A stretch of 49,444 nt of DNA from Rhizobium sp. Q54 (lineage in GTDB: Bacteria; Pseudomonadota; Alphaproteobacteria; UBA828). Each line of letters opens with the position of its first letter. Position 1 is the stretch's first letter. Shown one piece after another: positions 7,515 through 16,329 of this stretch. The position numbers and the translations under genes were made by a program. The stretch covers positions 67,099-116,542 of the forward strand of contig CAMDDO010000004.1 of assembly GCA_945892755.1 (NCBI GenBank), given 5' to 3'. The notes below the pieces were generated by a model, which saw nothing but the letters and a program-made list of their open reading frames with translations, made no database searches and had not been told where the DNA came from.

Positions 7515-9698
7515 ATGAGCGTGCCAACCGACGATCTGGTCGCGATTTACGAACGGCGTCTGGCCGAGCTTGAAAACCGTCTCGGACACCTGGAAAAGAA
7601 ACCCGGCGGCTCGATGCAGCCGGCGCGTGCGGCGTCGGCCGGCGGCGGCTACCGCCTTGGCGTCGATGTCGGCGGTACTTTCACCGACCTGATCCTGATC
7701 GATGAGGCAACTGGCCAGACGTTCAAGGCCAAGGTTCCGTCGACGCCGCAGGATTCGTCGATCGGGGTGTTGAACGGTGTCGCCAGGATTTGCGATGACA
7801 ACGGCATCGACCCTGCGGGCATTTCGCACATCATGCATGGCACGACGGTCGCCACCAATACGGTCCTGACCTCATCTGGGGCGCGCGTCGCGCTGGTCAC
7901 GACCAAGGGCTATCGGCAAGTCCTCCAGATCGCCCGCTCCTATGTGCCCGGCGGGCTTGGCGGCTGGGTCATCTACAACAAGCCCGACCCGCTTGCGCCG
8001 CTCGAGCTCACGATCGAAGCCGATGAGCGCATGAACGCCAAGGGCGAGATGGTCAAGCCACTGAATGAAGCCGAGCTTGCGGTCAAATTGCGCGCCCTGA
8101 AAGAGAAAGACGTCGAGGCGTTGACCGTCTCGCTGATCAACGCCTTCGCCAATGGCGCGCATGAGCGACGGGTCCGCGAGATCGCCGAAACCATCATGCC
8201 CGGCGTGTCGATCTCGATCTCCTCCGAGGTGATTCCGGAGATGTATGAGTACGAGCGCGCCGAGACGACCGTGGTGAACTCCTATATTCGCCCGGTCGTG
8301 TCGCGTTACATCGACAGCCTGCACACCGAGCTCTCGCGCAAACTCGGCGGCGTTCAGCTTCACGTGCTGCGTTCCGATGGCGGCTTGAGCTCGGTCGAAG
8401 GTGCCAAGCTCGCGCCGGTCAATCTGTTGATGTCGGGCCCGGCCGGCGGCGTCGCGGGCGCGCTCTGGAGCGCCAAGCAATCGGGTTACAGCAACCTGCT
8501 CACGTTCGACATGGGCGGCACCTCGACCGACGTCGCGCTGATCCAAGACGGCAAGCCCCAGGTCCGGCGCGAGACGCGTGTCGGCGACGTAACCGTGCGC
8601 GCCTCGTCGATTGACGTCCGTTCGATCGGCGCCGGTGGCGGCTCGATCGCCTATGTGCCGGAACTGACCAAGGCGCTCCGCGTCGGTCCGCAATCGGCCG
8701 GCGCGGTGCCGGGTCCGGCGGCCTATATGAAGGGCGGCGAAAAGCCCACCGTGACCGACGCCAATGTCGTGCTCGGTTATCTGCCGGCGTCCTCGCGCCT
8801 TGGCGGCGACATGCGGATCGATCGCGGCCTTGCCGAGAAGGCGGTCCAGACGATCGCCGATGCGATTGGCCTGCCGCTGATGACGGCGGCCGAAGGCATC
8901 ATCGACATCGTCAACGAGAACATGTTCGGCGCGCTGCGCCTGGTCTCGATCGAACGCGGCTACGACCCGCGCGATTTCGCGCTGGTTGCGTTCGGCGGCG
9001 CCGGGCCTTTGCATGCCAACGCGCTTGGCAAATTGATGCAGTCCTGGCCGGTGATCATTCCTCCGGCGCCTGGCGTGCTATGCGCCTATGGCGATGCCAC
9101 CACGCGCCTGCGCAACGAGGCCTCGCAAACCTTCATCCGCCGTTTCGGCGAGACCAACGACGCCGAGGTGCTCCGCTTGTTCGAGATGCTTGCCGAGCAG
9201 GCCGCGAAGACACTGGTTGCCGAGGGCATTCCGGCGAAGGAACAGACCATCGGCATCCAGATCGACATGCGCTATCACGGCCAGGGCATGGTCTTGACCA
9301 TCGATTCCTCGCTCGACGACTTCACGCGTGGCGGCTTGGCGGCCGTTTCAAAGACGTTCGACGCGATGCACGAGCAGCTGTTCACCTTCGCGCTTGAGCA
9401 CGACCATGAGCTGGTCAATCTGCGCGCGATCGCCCAGGGGCGCGAGACCCTGGTGCGCGCCGAACCGGTCGATTCGGGCGGCAGCGACCCAAGCGCCGCC
9501 ATTATCGATCACACCGAGGTCTATGTCGGTGGCACGCGCCGGCGCGCCGCGATCTATGATCGCACCAAGCTCAAGGCGGGTAACCGGATCGTCGGACCCG
9601 CGATCGTCGCGCAGATGGACGCCACGACCGTTATCCTTCCCGACCATGCGGGCGAAGTCGATCCGCATGGCAGCATCCTCATTCGGCCCGTCGGCTGA
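7515..9698 (+). CDS. Hydantoinase/oxoprolinase family protein, HyuA-like subunit
   Basis: ATP-dependent amidohydrolase subunit of 727 residues, the acetate/sugar-kinase-like half of N-methylhydantoinase, 5-oxoprolinase or acetone-carboxylase-type enzymes. Visible motifs: GVDVGGTFTD at residues 49-58 (phosphate-binding), THIMHGTTVATN-like region (SHIMHGTTVATNTVLTSSGA), MSGPAGGVAG, TFDMGGTSTDVAL and FGGAGPLHA. Residues 1-45 are an added segment: MSVPTDDLVAIYERRLAELE forms a short heptad-like helix, then a Gly/Ala linker. The start ATG at 7515 is preceded by a purine-rich gaggagagaattgtc ribosome site. It forms a pair with hyuB 22 bases downstream. Likely opens a cyclic amide ring at the cost of ATP, giving an N-carbamoyl product. 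Confidence 0.9.
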   Translation: MSVPTDDLVAIYERRLAELENRLGHLEKKPGGSMQPARAASAGGGYRLGVDVGGTFTDLILIDEATGQTFKAKVPSTPQDSSIGVLNGVARICDDNGIDPAGISHIMHGTTVATNTVLTSSGARVALVTTKGYRQVLQIARSYVPGGLGGWVIYNKPDPLAPLELTIEADERMNAKGEMVKPLNEAELAVKLRALKEKDVEALTVSLINAFANGAHERRVREIAETIMPGVSISISSEVIPEMYEYERAETTVVNSYIRPVVSRYIDSLHTELSRKLGGVQLHVLRSDGGLSSVEGAKLAPVNLLMSGPAGGVAGALWSAKQSGYSNLLTFDMGGTSTDVALIQDGKPQVRRETRVGDVTVRASSIDVRSIGAGGGSIAYVPELTKALRVGPQSAGAVPGPAAYMKGGEKPTVTDANVVLGYLPASSRLGGDMRIDRGLAEKAVQTIADAIGLPLMTAAEGIIDIVNENMFGALRLVSIERGYDPRDFALVAFGGAGPLHANALGKLMQSWPVIIPPAPGVLCAYGDATTRLRNEASQTFIRRFGETNDAEVLRLFEMLAEQAAKTLVAEGIPAKEQTIGIQIDMRYHGQGMVLTIDSSLDDFTRGGLAAVSKTFDAMHEQLFTFALEHDHELVNLRAIAQGRETLVRAEPVDSGGSDPSAAIIDHTEVYVGGTRRRAAIYDRTKLKAGNRIVGPAIVAQMDATTVILPDHAGEVDPHGSILIRPVG

Positions 9699-9720
9699 CC
9701 CAAACAAGGGGAATCACGCC

Positions 9721-11622
9721 ATGCCCGCCACGATCATTCAATCCAACACGAAGCCCTATGATCGCGATGCCAAGCCCGATCCGATTACGCTCGACATTGT
9801 CGAGAACGCGCTCCGCAACGCGCGGTCCGAAATGGATGCGGTACTGTTCCGAACCGCGATGTCGCCGGGGATTCGCGAGCAGCACGATGCCTTTCCGATG
9901 ATCTCCAATCAGGAAGGCAAGATGGTGGTCGGCCAATTCGGCTCGTTCATCTATGGCTTCATCAAGGGCTATGAGGGCGAGATCGAGGAAGGCGATATCT
10001 TCCTGACCAACGACCCCTATTCCTGCCGGGGTGCGATCAGCCATTTGAACGACTGGCTGACGCTGATGCCGATTTTCCGCAATGGGCGGTTGATCGCCTG
10101 GGCCGCGATGTTCGGCCACATGACCGATATCGGCGGCAAGGTGCCGGGCTCGCTGCCGACCGACGCGGCGCAAATCTTCGAGGAGGGCATTCAGGTGCCG
10201 CCCGTGAAGATCTACCGCAAGGGCAAGCTCAACAAGGAAATCCTTGATCTTATCCTGCACAATTGCCGGCTGCCGGATTGGAACCGGTCGGACTTCAACG
10301 CCATCATCGCCGCGCTCAGGCTCGCCGAGCGGCGCGTGTTCGAAATCTGCGATCGCTTTGGCGAGGACCAGTTCGTCGCGGCAATGGCCGAGATGCTTGA
10401 TCGCAACAAGCGCGCGATGAGTTCGATCATTCAAATGGTGATCCCCGAAAAGAAACAGTATTTCGAGGATTACATCGACGATGACGGGCTCGGCATGGGG
10501 CCCTACAAGATCGCCTGCTCGATGTGGCGCACCGGCGACCACGTGACGTTCGATTTCACCGGCACCGACCCGCAATCGATCAGCTCGGTCAATTTCCTGC
10601 TCAACGAGGAAATGTTCAAAATGTTCCTCGGCGCCTTCTTCATCAACATTTTCGATCCGCAGATCCTGTTCAATGATGGGTTCTACGAGCTGATCAGCGT
10701 AACGATTCCGGAAGGCACGATCCTGAAGCCTAAGCGGCCCGCAGCGCTGTCGTGCCGCACGCACCTGTTGGGCCGCATCTTCGACATCATGGGCGGGTTG
10801 CTGGGCCAGGGCTCGCCCGAGGCACTCAACGCGGCGGGCTTTTCCGACAGCCCGCATTTCATGTATTCCGGCCATTCGCGGTCCGGCGAGTGGTACCAAC
10901 TCTACCAGATCGGCTTCGGCGGCATTCCGGGCCGCCCGGTCGGCGATGGGCCTGACGGTCATTCGCTCTGGCCGGCCTTCACCAACGTGCCGAACGAATT
11001 CCTCGAATCCTATTTTCCGCTCCGCATCGTGACCTATGAAACGATCCCCGATTCGGGTGGCGCCGGCCTGCACCGCGGCGGCAACGGCCTCTCCATGGGC
11101 TATATGTTCCTCGAGCCCGGCCAGATCTCGATCCACGACGATCGCTGGTTGACCCATCCCTGGGGCGTCAATGGCGGCCTGCCGGGGCAGCGTTCCAACA
11201 AGATCATGGTGCGCGCCGACGGCACGCGGGAGATCATGGAATCGAAGTGCGACCGCATCGACGTCAACCCGGGCGACACGCTTTACTTCAACACCTGGGG
11301 CGGCGGCGGTTGGGGCGATCCGCTGAAGCGGCCCGCCGCGAAGGTGGCGAAGGACGTCGCGCGCGGCCTGGTCACGGCCGAGGGTGCGCGCCGCTACGGC
11401 GTCGTGCTGCGCGCCGATGGCACGGTCGACGAGCCCGCTACCACGGCGCTGCGCGAGCAAATGGCACGCAGCCGCGGCGATGTGACGCTGTTCAATTTCG
11501 GCGGCACGATCGAGGAGCTCAAGGCCCGCTGCAAGCGCGAGACGGGGCTGGAGCCGCCGACCACGCCGGTGTTCCAGACCTGGATGAACGCGCGGGTCAG
11601 GCAGGCCGCGGCGCGGGCCTGA
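9721..11622 (+). CDS. Hydantoinase B/oxoprolinase family protein, HyuB-like subunit
   Basis: Partner subunit of HyuA, 633 residues, cytoplasmic. It has the family hallmarks: DPITLDIVENALRNARSEMD near the N-terminus, TNDPYSCRGAISHLNDW with GHMTDIGGKVPGS, VTFDFTGTDPQSISSVN, and a Gly-rich C-terminal part (TYETIPDSGGAGLHRGGNGL, NTWGGGGWGDPLKR) that closes the active site with metal-binding His/Asp residues. Start ATG at 9721 follows caaggggaatcacgcc. Length is within the usual 500-650 range. With HyuA it should form the hydrolase core for the imported compound; exact substrate (hydantoin, N-methylhydantoin, oxoproline or caprolactam-like ring) cannot be fixed from sequence. Confidence 0.9.
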   Translation: MPATIIQSNTKPYDRDAKPDPITLDIVENALRNARSEMDAVLFRTAMSPGIREQHDAFPMISNQEGKMVVGQFGSFIYGFIKGYEGEIEEGDIFLTNDPYSCRGAISHLNDWLTLMPIFRNGRLIAWAAMFGHMTDIGGKVPGSLPTDAAQIFEEGIQVPPVKIYRKGKLNKEILDLILHNCRLPDWNRSDFNAIIAALRLAERRVFEICDRFGEDQFVAAMAEMLDRNKRAMSSIIQMVIPEKKQYFEDYIDDDGLGMGPYKIACSMWRTGDHVTFDFTGTDPQSISSVNFLLNEEMFKMFLGAFFINIFDPQILFNDGFYELISVTIPEGTILKPKRPAALSCRTHLLGRIFDIMGGLLGQGSPEALNAAGFSDSPHFMYSGHSRSGEWYQLYQIGFGGIPGRPVGDGPDGHSLWPAFTNVPNEFLESYFPLRIVTYETIPDSGGAGLHRGGNGLSMGYMFLEPGQISIHDDRWLTHPWGVNGGLPGQRSNKIMVRADGTREIMESKCDRIDVNPGDTLYFNTWGGGGWGDPLKRPAAKVAKDVARGLVTAEGARRYGVVLRADGTVDEPATTALREQMARSRGDVTLFNFGGTIEELKARCKRETGLEPPTTPVFQTWMNARVRQAAARA

Positions 11623-11645
11623 GCCGCGCCGATAGGGAGGCGGGC

Positions 11646-12305
11646 ATGGCGGAAGATCTCGACGCCAATTATGCGCGCGCGGGCTATCACCAGCGCATCG
11701 GCTTCGGCCGCACGCCCGCGCTGCTCGTGGTCGATTTCGTCGAGGCCTATTTCGAGCCGTCCTCGCCGCTCTATGCCGGCGTCGAGGCGACATTGGCTTC
11801 GGCGCTCCGCGTGCTGGCCGCGGCGCGTCGTGCCGGCATCATGCGTATTCTGACCAACGTGCAATATCAGAAAGGCGGCGCCAATGGCGGAGTCTTCTTC
11901 CGCAAAGTGCCGGCGCTGCGCTCGTTCGAAATCGGCAATCCACTCGGCGCTTGGCCCAAGGGTTTGAGCGCCGAACCCGGCGAATTGGTGATTTCGAAAC
12001 AGTACCCTTCGGCCTTTTTCGGTACGTCATTGGCCTCGACCCTGACCGCCAACGGCATCGACACCGCGATCATCATGGGCGTCACCACCAGCGGCTGCAT
12101 TCGCGCGACCTGTATCGACGCGGTAAGCCATGGCTTCATCCCGATCATCGTCGAACAGGCGGTCGGTGATCGCGCCGAGGGCCCGCATCGCGCCAATCTC
12201 TATGACATGAGCGCGAAATATGCCGATGTGGTGAGCGAGGCCGAGACCATCGCCTATCTCGACCGCTTGGCCGGTCAGAGCGCGCCGAAGAGTGCCGCAC
12301 GCTGA
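11646..12305 (+). CDS. Isochorismatase-fold cysteine hydrolase (N-carbamoylsarcosine amidase-like), copy 1
   Basis: Cytoplasmic 219-residue cysteine hydrolase. The catalytic triad can be read: Asp30 in LLVVDFVEAYF, Lys118 in VISKQYPSAFFGT, Cys151 in GVTTSGCIRATCIDA, with the usual cis-peptide region before the Cys. Members of this branch remove the carbamoyl group from N-carbamoyl amino acids, releasing CO2 and ammonia, which is the natural next step after a hydantoinase. It follows hyuB by 23 bases with a gggaggcgggc ribosome site. A second homologue is encoded at 16330; the two share the TSGC(I/V)RA nucleophile motif but differ elsewhere, suggesting different N-carbamoyl substrates. Nicotinamidase-like activity is an alternative. 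Confidence 0.87.
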   Translation: MAEDLDANYARAGYHQRIGFGRTPALLVVDFVEAYFEPSSPLYAGVEATLASALRVLAAARRAGIMRILTNVQYQKGGANGGVFFRKVPALRSFEIGNPLGAWPKGLSAEPGELVISKQYPSAFFGTSLASTLTANGIDTAIIMGVTTSGCIRATCIDAVSHGFIPIIVEQAVGDRAEGPHRANLYDMSAKYADVVSEAETIAYLDRLAGQSAPKSAAR

Positions 12306-12328
12306 GATGCACGACATTGTGTCCCCAT

Positions 12329-12442
12329 TCGTCATGGCCGGCCTTGAGCCGGCCATCCAGGCTTGCCCAGGCAAACAGCGGCGTCGCGGCTCCTGGATCA
12401 TCGGGTCCGATCCGCCGATCAAGTCGGCGGACGGCAATGACG
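12329..12442. repeat. Dispersed palindromic intergenic repeat (CGTCAT...ATGACG element)
   Basis: A 114-base element with ends CGTCATGGCC and GGCAATGACG, an internal palindrome GGCCGG(CCTTGAG)CCGGCC and a second CCGCCGATCAAGTCGGCGG palindrome. A sequence-related element (CGTCAT...CTGGAT...ATGACG) lies at 47914-48005. It occupies the gap between copy 1 of the cysteine hydrolase and the lyase gene. Such elements are common between alphaproteobacterial genes; function not known. Confidence 0.7.
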
Positions 12443-12497
12443 AGCAGGGAGGAAGCGGCCGCGCTCACAATCGCTCCATGAAAGAGATCCATTCGGA

Positions 12498-13367
12498 ATG
12501 ACCGCCACGAAAAAGCCGTCGCTCAAGACTTACCTCAAACCTGGTCATGTGCTGATCGCGCCGGGCGTGTTTGAAGGTATTTCCGCGCGCATCGCCGACC
12601 GCCTGGGCTTTCAGGCGTTGTATATGACCGGCTATGGCGCGGTGGCCTCTTCGCTTGGCCTGCCCGACGCTGGCACCGCGACCTATACCGAAATGGTCAG
12701 CCGCGTCGAGATGATCGCCCGGAGCACCAAGACGCCGCTGATCGCCGATGCCGACACCGGTTATGGCGGGCTCTTGAACGTCGAGCGCACGGTCAAAGGC
12801 TATGAATCGGCGGGCGCCTCGGCGATTCAGCTCGAGGATCAGGAATTCCCGAAGAAGTGCGGACATACGCCCGGCCGGCGCGTGATTCCGACGGCCGAGA
12901 TGGTCAAGAAAATCCGCGTTGCGCGTGAATCGCGCGACAGTGCCGACTTCCTGATCATCGCGCGTACCGATGCGCGCACCACGCTCGGGCTCGACGAGGC
13001 GCTGCGGCGCGGCGAGGCCTTCGCCAAGGCCGGCGCCGACGTGATTTTCATTGAGAGCCCGGAATCGGTCGAGGAGATGCGCAAGATCACCGCGAGCTTC
13101 GAGCAACCCTGCCTCGCCAACATGGTCGAAGGGGGGCGCACGCCGATCATGTCGCGTACCGAGTTGATCGAGATTGGCTATCGCATCGCGATCTTTCCGG
13201 CGGCCGGCTTCCTCGCTGCTGCCGCCGCGCTCGACACGATCTATCGCGGCCTAAAGGAACAGGGCTCGACGAAGTCGACCAATGCGCCGCTCTATCCGTT
13301 CAGCGACATGAACACGCTCATGGGCTTCGAGCACGTCTGGGATTTCGACAAGCGGCACGCGGAGTAG
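12498..13367 (+). CDS. Isocitrate lyase/PEP mutase superfamily lyase (PrpB-like)
   Basis: Cytoplasmic TIM-barrel lyase of 289 residues, close in size to methylisocitrate lyase. Motifs: substrate/metal region IADADTGYG at residues 82-90, active-site loop PKKCGH at 119-123 (KxCGH in isocitrate and methylisocitrate lyases), and IIARTDARTT. Known reactions in the family cleave a C-C bond of a 2-methylisocitrate-like acid to pyruvate plus a second acid, or decarboxylate oxaloacetate. It opens a tightly packed block with the MmgE/PrpD gene eight bases downstream. The pairing of a PrpB-like lyase and a PrpD-like dehydratase without a citrate synthase suggests the pair handles a hydroxy-acid skeleton left after deamination, not the standard methylcitrate cycle. 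Confidence 0.85.
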   Translation: MTATKKPSLKTYLKPGHVLIAPGVFEGISARIADRLGFQALYMTGYGAVASSLGLPDAGTATYTEMVSRVEMIARSTKTPLIADADTGYGGLLNVERTVKGYESAGASAIQLEDQEFPKKCGHTPGRRVIPTAEMVKKIRVARESRDSADFLIIARTDARTTLGLDEALRRGEAFAKAGADVIFIESPESVEEMRKITASFEQPCLANMVEGGRTPIMSRTELIEIGYRIAIFPAAGFLAAAAALDTIYRGLKEQGSTKSTNAPLYPFSDMNTLMGFEHVWDFDKRHAE

Positions 13368-13374
13368 CAGGCGC

Positions 13375-14787
13375 ATGGCGACGGCGCGCTCGGCGACAGA
13401 GGTAGCAGAGGATCTCACGGATGCACTGGCGCGCGAGGTCTTGGCCTTCAACTATCGGGACCTCACGGAGACCGACCGCGCGCAGCTCGGCCGCCTGATC
13501 CTCGATCATCTTGCCTGCGTCTACCGTGGTTCGTCGTTGTCCTGGAGCCGGTCCTTGGCCGATTGGGCACGGCCCTATGACGGCTCGGGTCGTTCGCCTA
13601 TCATCGGCGGCAAGCTCCGCGTCGGGCCGCCGATCGCCGCGCTGGTCAATGCCACGGCCGCGCATGGTCTCGAGCTCGACGATACGCACGATGTCTCGGT
13701 CAGCCATCCGGGGGCCGTCGTGATCGGCGCCGCCCTTGCCGTCGCGCAACAGCGGGGTTTGGGTGGCACCGCGCTGCTGCTGGCGATCGTCGCGGGCTAT
13801 GAGGTGATCGGCCGGCTTGGCGCCGCGACCGGCGCCGCCGCGATCATCGAGAAGGGCTTTCATCCGACCGCGCTGTTCGGCTCATTCGGCGCGGCGGCGG
13901 CGACGGCACATCTTATGGGCCTTGACGCGGCGGCGCTTGGTCGTGCCTTTGGCCTTGCGCTGTCCTTGGCTGGCGGCTCAATGCAGTTCGCGGAGGATTC
14001 GCTGGCCACCTCGGTCAAGCGGCTGCATGGCGGCTACAGCGCGCACCATGGTGTGCTCGCGGCCGAGCTCGCCTGTGCCGGGCTCGCCGGTCCGGCACGC
14101 GCATTCGACGGCCGCTATGGTCTGTGCCGGCTCTACGGCGCCGCACCTAATCTAGTTAGGCTCTCGCGTGCGCCTGACGCGCCGCTCGAGATCCATCGAA
14201 TCAGCTTCAAGCCCTATCCGTGTTGCCGCTTGTTTCATTCCACCATCGACGCACTCGAACAAGCGACCGATGGCTTCAAGCTCGATCCTGCGCGCATCAG
14301 GCGTATCAAGGTGGGTGGGCCGTCAATCATGGCGACGCAGCATATGCAGCGTCGGCCGCGCTCGGTGATGGCGGCGCAGTATAGCCTGCCGCACGCTTTG
14401 GCCGCCGCGCTGTTCCATGGTCCGCGCGCGGTCGAGGGCTATGCCGAAGCTGCCATGACGAACCCAAAACTGCAGGCGCTGGCTGATATGGTCGAAGCCG
14501 AGACCGACCTTGAGATGGAAGCGGCCTTCCCGGCGCATTTCGGCAGCACAGTGTTGCTTGAGGTCGAAAGCGGACCGATCCGCCGCGTCAAGGTGCTGGA
14601 TAGCCTCGGCACGCCGGCGCGCCCGATGACGCGTGAGGCCTTGATCGCGAAATTCGACCAACTGGTCGCGCCGACCGGTCTCGCGCTCGGCGGCGTCATC
14701 GTCGCCGAACGCCTCGACGGCCTTGGCGAAGCGACAACGCTCGATGATCTGCTCGCGCCGTTTCTCAAGACTCCGAGGTCAACATGA
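13375..14787 (+). CDS. MmgE/PrpD family protein (2-methylcitrate-dehydratase-like)
   Basis: Cytoplasmic 470-residue protein of the MmgE/PrpD fold. Recognisable stretches: NYRDLTETDRAQLGRLILDH near the N-terminus, VNATAAHGLELDDTHDVSVS (the catalytic-site region with HGLELDD), HPTALFGSFGAAAATAHLMG, VKRLHGGYSAHHGVLAA and FKPYPCCRLFHSTIDA. Family members dehydrate 2-methylcitrate or isomerise/decarboxylate related polyacids; many in amide or aromatic catabolic operons have other, unassigned substrates. The ATG at 13375 is eight bases after the lyase stop and the gene overlaps the YrdC-like gene by ATGA, so the three are translationally linked. Confidence 0.86.
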   Translation: MATARSATEVAEDLTDALAREVLAFNYRDLTETDRAQLGRLILDHLACVYRGSSLSWSRSLADWARPYDGSGRSPIIGGKLRVGPPIAALVNATAAHGLELDDTHDVSVSHPGAVVIGAALAVAQQRGLGGTALLLAIVAGYEVIGRLGAATGAAAIIEKGFHPTALFGSFGAAAATAHLMGLDAAALGRAFGLALSLAGGSMQFAEDSLATSVKRLHGGYSAHHGVLAAELACAGLAGPARAFDGRYGLCRLYGAAPNLVRLSRAPDAPLEIHRISFKPYPCCRLFHSTIDALEQATDGFKLDPARIRRIKVGGPSIMATQHMQRRPRSVMAAQYSLPHALAAALFHGPRAVEGYAEAAMTNPKLQALADMVEAETDLEMEAAFPAHFGSTVLLEVESGPIRRVKVLDSLGTPARPMTREALIAKFDQLVAPTGLALGGVIVAERLDGLGEATTLDDLLAPFLKTPRST

Positions 14788-15524
14788 CGAGTAAGGAGTC
14801 GCGCGAGCGGCTGACCACCGATCCGGTCCCCGCGTCGCAACTGAAAGCTGACGTCACGCGTATGATGGACGTGCTGGCCCAGGGCGGTGTCGCGCTTGTG
14901 CCCCTTGATGTCGCCTATGGCATTGTCGCGATGCGCGAAGCCGGCATCCGCAAGATATTCACCGCCAAGCAGCGCTCCTACGAGAAGCCGAGCGGCATGT
15001 TCGCGAACGCCGAGCTCAGTCGCGCCATCCACATCATGGAACCGGCCAAGCACGACATGGTGAGCGAACTGATCGTCGAGGAGCGTATTCCTTTCTCCGT
15101 GGTCGCGCCGTTTCGCGCCGACCATCCGATTTTTCGCTCGGTCGATCCGTTCGTGCTGCAATCGTCGTCCAAGATCGGGACCATCGACATGCTCTTGAAC
15201 GCGGGCCAATTCCATGACGAGATCGCGCGTCAGGTGATTGAGCGCCAAACCCCTGTCTTCGGCTCCTCCGCCAACACTTCACTCACCGGAAGCAAATATC
15301 GCTTGGCCGATATCGACGCGCCGGTGCGCGCCGCGTCCGATATCTCGTTCGACTATGGCCTGTCGAAACACGTCAATCCCGAGGGGCGCTCGAGCACGAT
15401 CGTCGATTTCCGCGACTTCACCGTGGTGCGCAAGGGCGTCTGTTTCGAGCAATTGAGCCGGGCCTTCAAGACACGTTTTGGCGTTGAGATCAGGCTCGTG
15501 CCGGGCGTCACGGCCGGTTTGTGA
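14784..15524 (+). CDS. YrdC/Sua5-fold protein in a catabolic operon
   Basis: A 246-residue cytoplasmic protein that looks like a divergent Sua5/YciO/YrdC domain. Support: MMDVLAQGGVALVPLDVAYG corresponds to the family's 'GGxxxxPTDTxYG' region; IRKIFTAKQRSYEKPSGMF corresponds to the KxR...KP motif that binds nucleotide and carbamoyl-adenylate; PVFGSSANTSLTG corresponds to the conserved 'SAN.SG' motif; SSTIVDFRDFTVVRKG matches the C-terminal 'ST(I/V)VD ... RxG' strand. The classical Thr of PTDT is changed (PLDV). Family enzymes make threonylcarbamoyl-AMP (TsaC/Sua5) or carbamoyl-AMP (HypF). Its position, with ATGA overlap to MmgE/PrpD and GTGA overlap to the regulator, argues for a specialised catabolic role rather than tRNA modification. 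Confidence 0.75.
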   Translation: MTSKESRERLTTDPVPASQLKADVTRMMDVLAQGGVALVPLDVAYGIVAMREAGIRKIFTAKQRSYEKPSGMFANAELSRAIHIMEPAKHDMVSELIVEERIPFSVVAPFRADHPIFRSVDPFVLQSSSKIGTIDMLLNAGQFHDEIARQVIERQTPVFGSSANTSLTGSKYRLADIDAPVRAASDISFDYGLSKHVNPEGRSSTIVDFRDFTVVRKGVCFEQLSRAFKTRFGVEIRLVPGVTAGL

Positions 15525-16309
15525 CGGAGCGCGCGACGGCGATGATGCGGGCTCCGGCATCTGTCAAGCGATATAGCGAACCGCGCTATCTGACCATCGT
15601 TCGTCAGATCGAGCGCGACATCGCTCACGAGCGCATTGCAGTCGGCGAGCATCTGCCGAGTGAGCTTGATCTGTGCCGGCGGCTCGGTGTCAGTCGCTTC
15701 ACCGTGCGACAGGCGATCCGGCATTTGAGCGATTCCGGCATGGTTGTAGCGCGGCGCGGCTCGGGCACCATCGTGACCGCGCGCTCGCCCGTTCGCTCGT
15801 TCATTCACGCCGTCGAGTCGCTCGACGAGCTAAGCCAATATGCCAGTACTACCCGATTCGAGATCGGCCCGTTCGAGCAGGTGATCGCAGGGGTGGCCTT
15901 GGCGCGACGGCTCGGTTGCCGGCGTGGTCAGCCCTGGTGGCGCACCGAAGGCTATCGCTATGGCGGCACCGAAGAAAGTGGTGATGCGCCGATCTGCTGG
16001 ACCGAGGCGTTCGTCGCCGAAGAATTTTCTCGCATCAATGAACTCGCCAGCTCGACCAATGCACGCCTGTTCAACTTCATCGAGGCTCAATACGGCGAAC
16101 GGATTCTCGAAGTCTCGCAGACGCTGCGCGCCGTGCTCATGCCCGCGCGGATCGCGCCCATGCTTGAGGTCGATCCGGGTTCGCCGGCACTTGAAGTAGA
16201 TCGCTTCTATCGCTCGGCGCGCGGCAAGATTGTCGAATTTGCTTCAAGCATTCACCCGGCCGATCGCTTCAGCTACACCATGCGCCTTTGGCGCGACGTC
16301 AAGCGTTGA
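15521..16309 (+). CDS. GntR family transcriptional regulator with UTRA ligand domain
   Basis: DNA-binding regulator of 262 residues, GTG start overlapping the upstream stop (GTGA). The winged helix-turn-helix covers about residues 18-85: YLTIVRQIERDIAHERIAVG, LPSELDLCRRLGVSRFTVRQ, then LSDSGMVVARRGSGTIV. The C-terminal part (about 105-255) fits the UTRA fold, with the late EVDRFYRSARGKIVEFASS strand pair characteristic of HutC-type regulators. Such proteins sense a pathway intermediate and release DNA. Candidate operators are the inverted 14-mers at 3513 and 7434. It lies inside the operon it presumably controls, upstream of the second cysteine hydrolase. Confidence 0.88.
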   Translation: MTERATAMMRAPASVKRYSEPRYLTIVRQIERDIAHERIAVGEHLPSELDLCRRLGVSRFTVRQAIRHLSDSGMVVARRGSGTIVTARSPVRSFIHAVESLDELSQYASTTRFEIGPFEQVIAGVALARRLGCRRGQPWWRTEGYRYGGTEESGDAPICWTEAFVAEEFSRINELASSTNARLFNFIEAQYGERILEVSQTLRAVLMPARIAPMLEVDPGSPALEVDRFYRSARGKIVEFASSIHPADRFSYTMRLWRDVKR

Positions 16310-16329
16310 GAAAAGGAGAGGATACGCTT

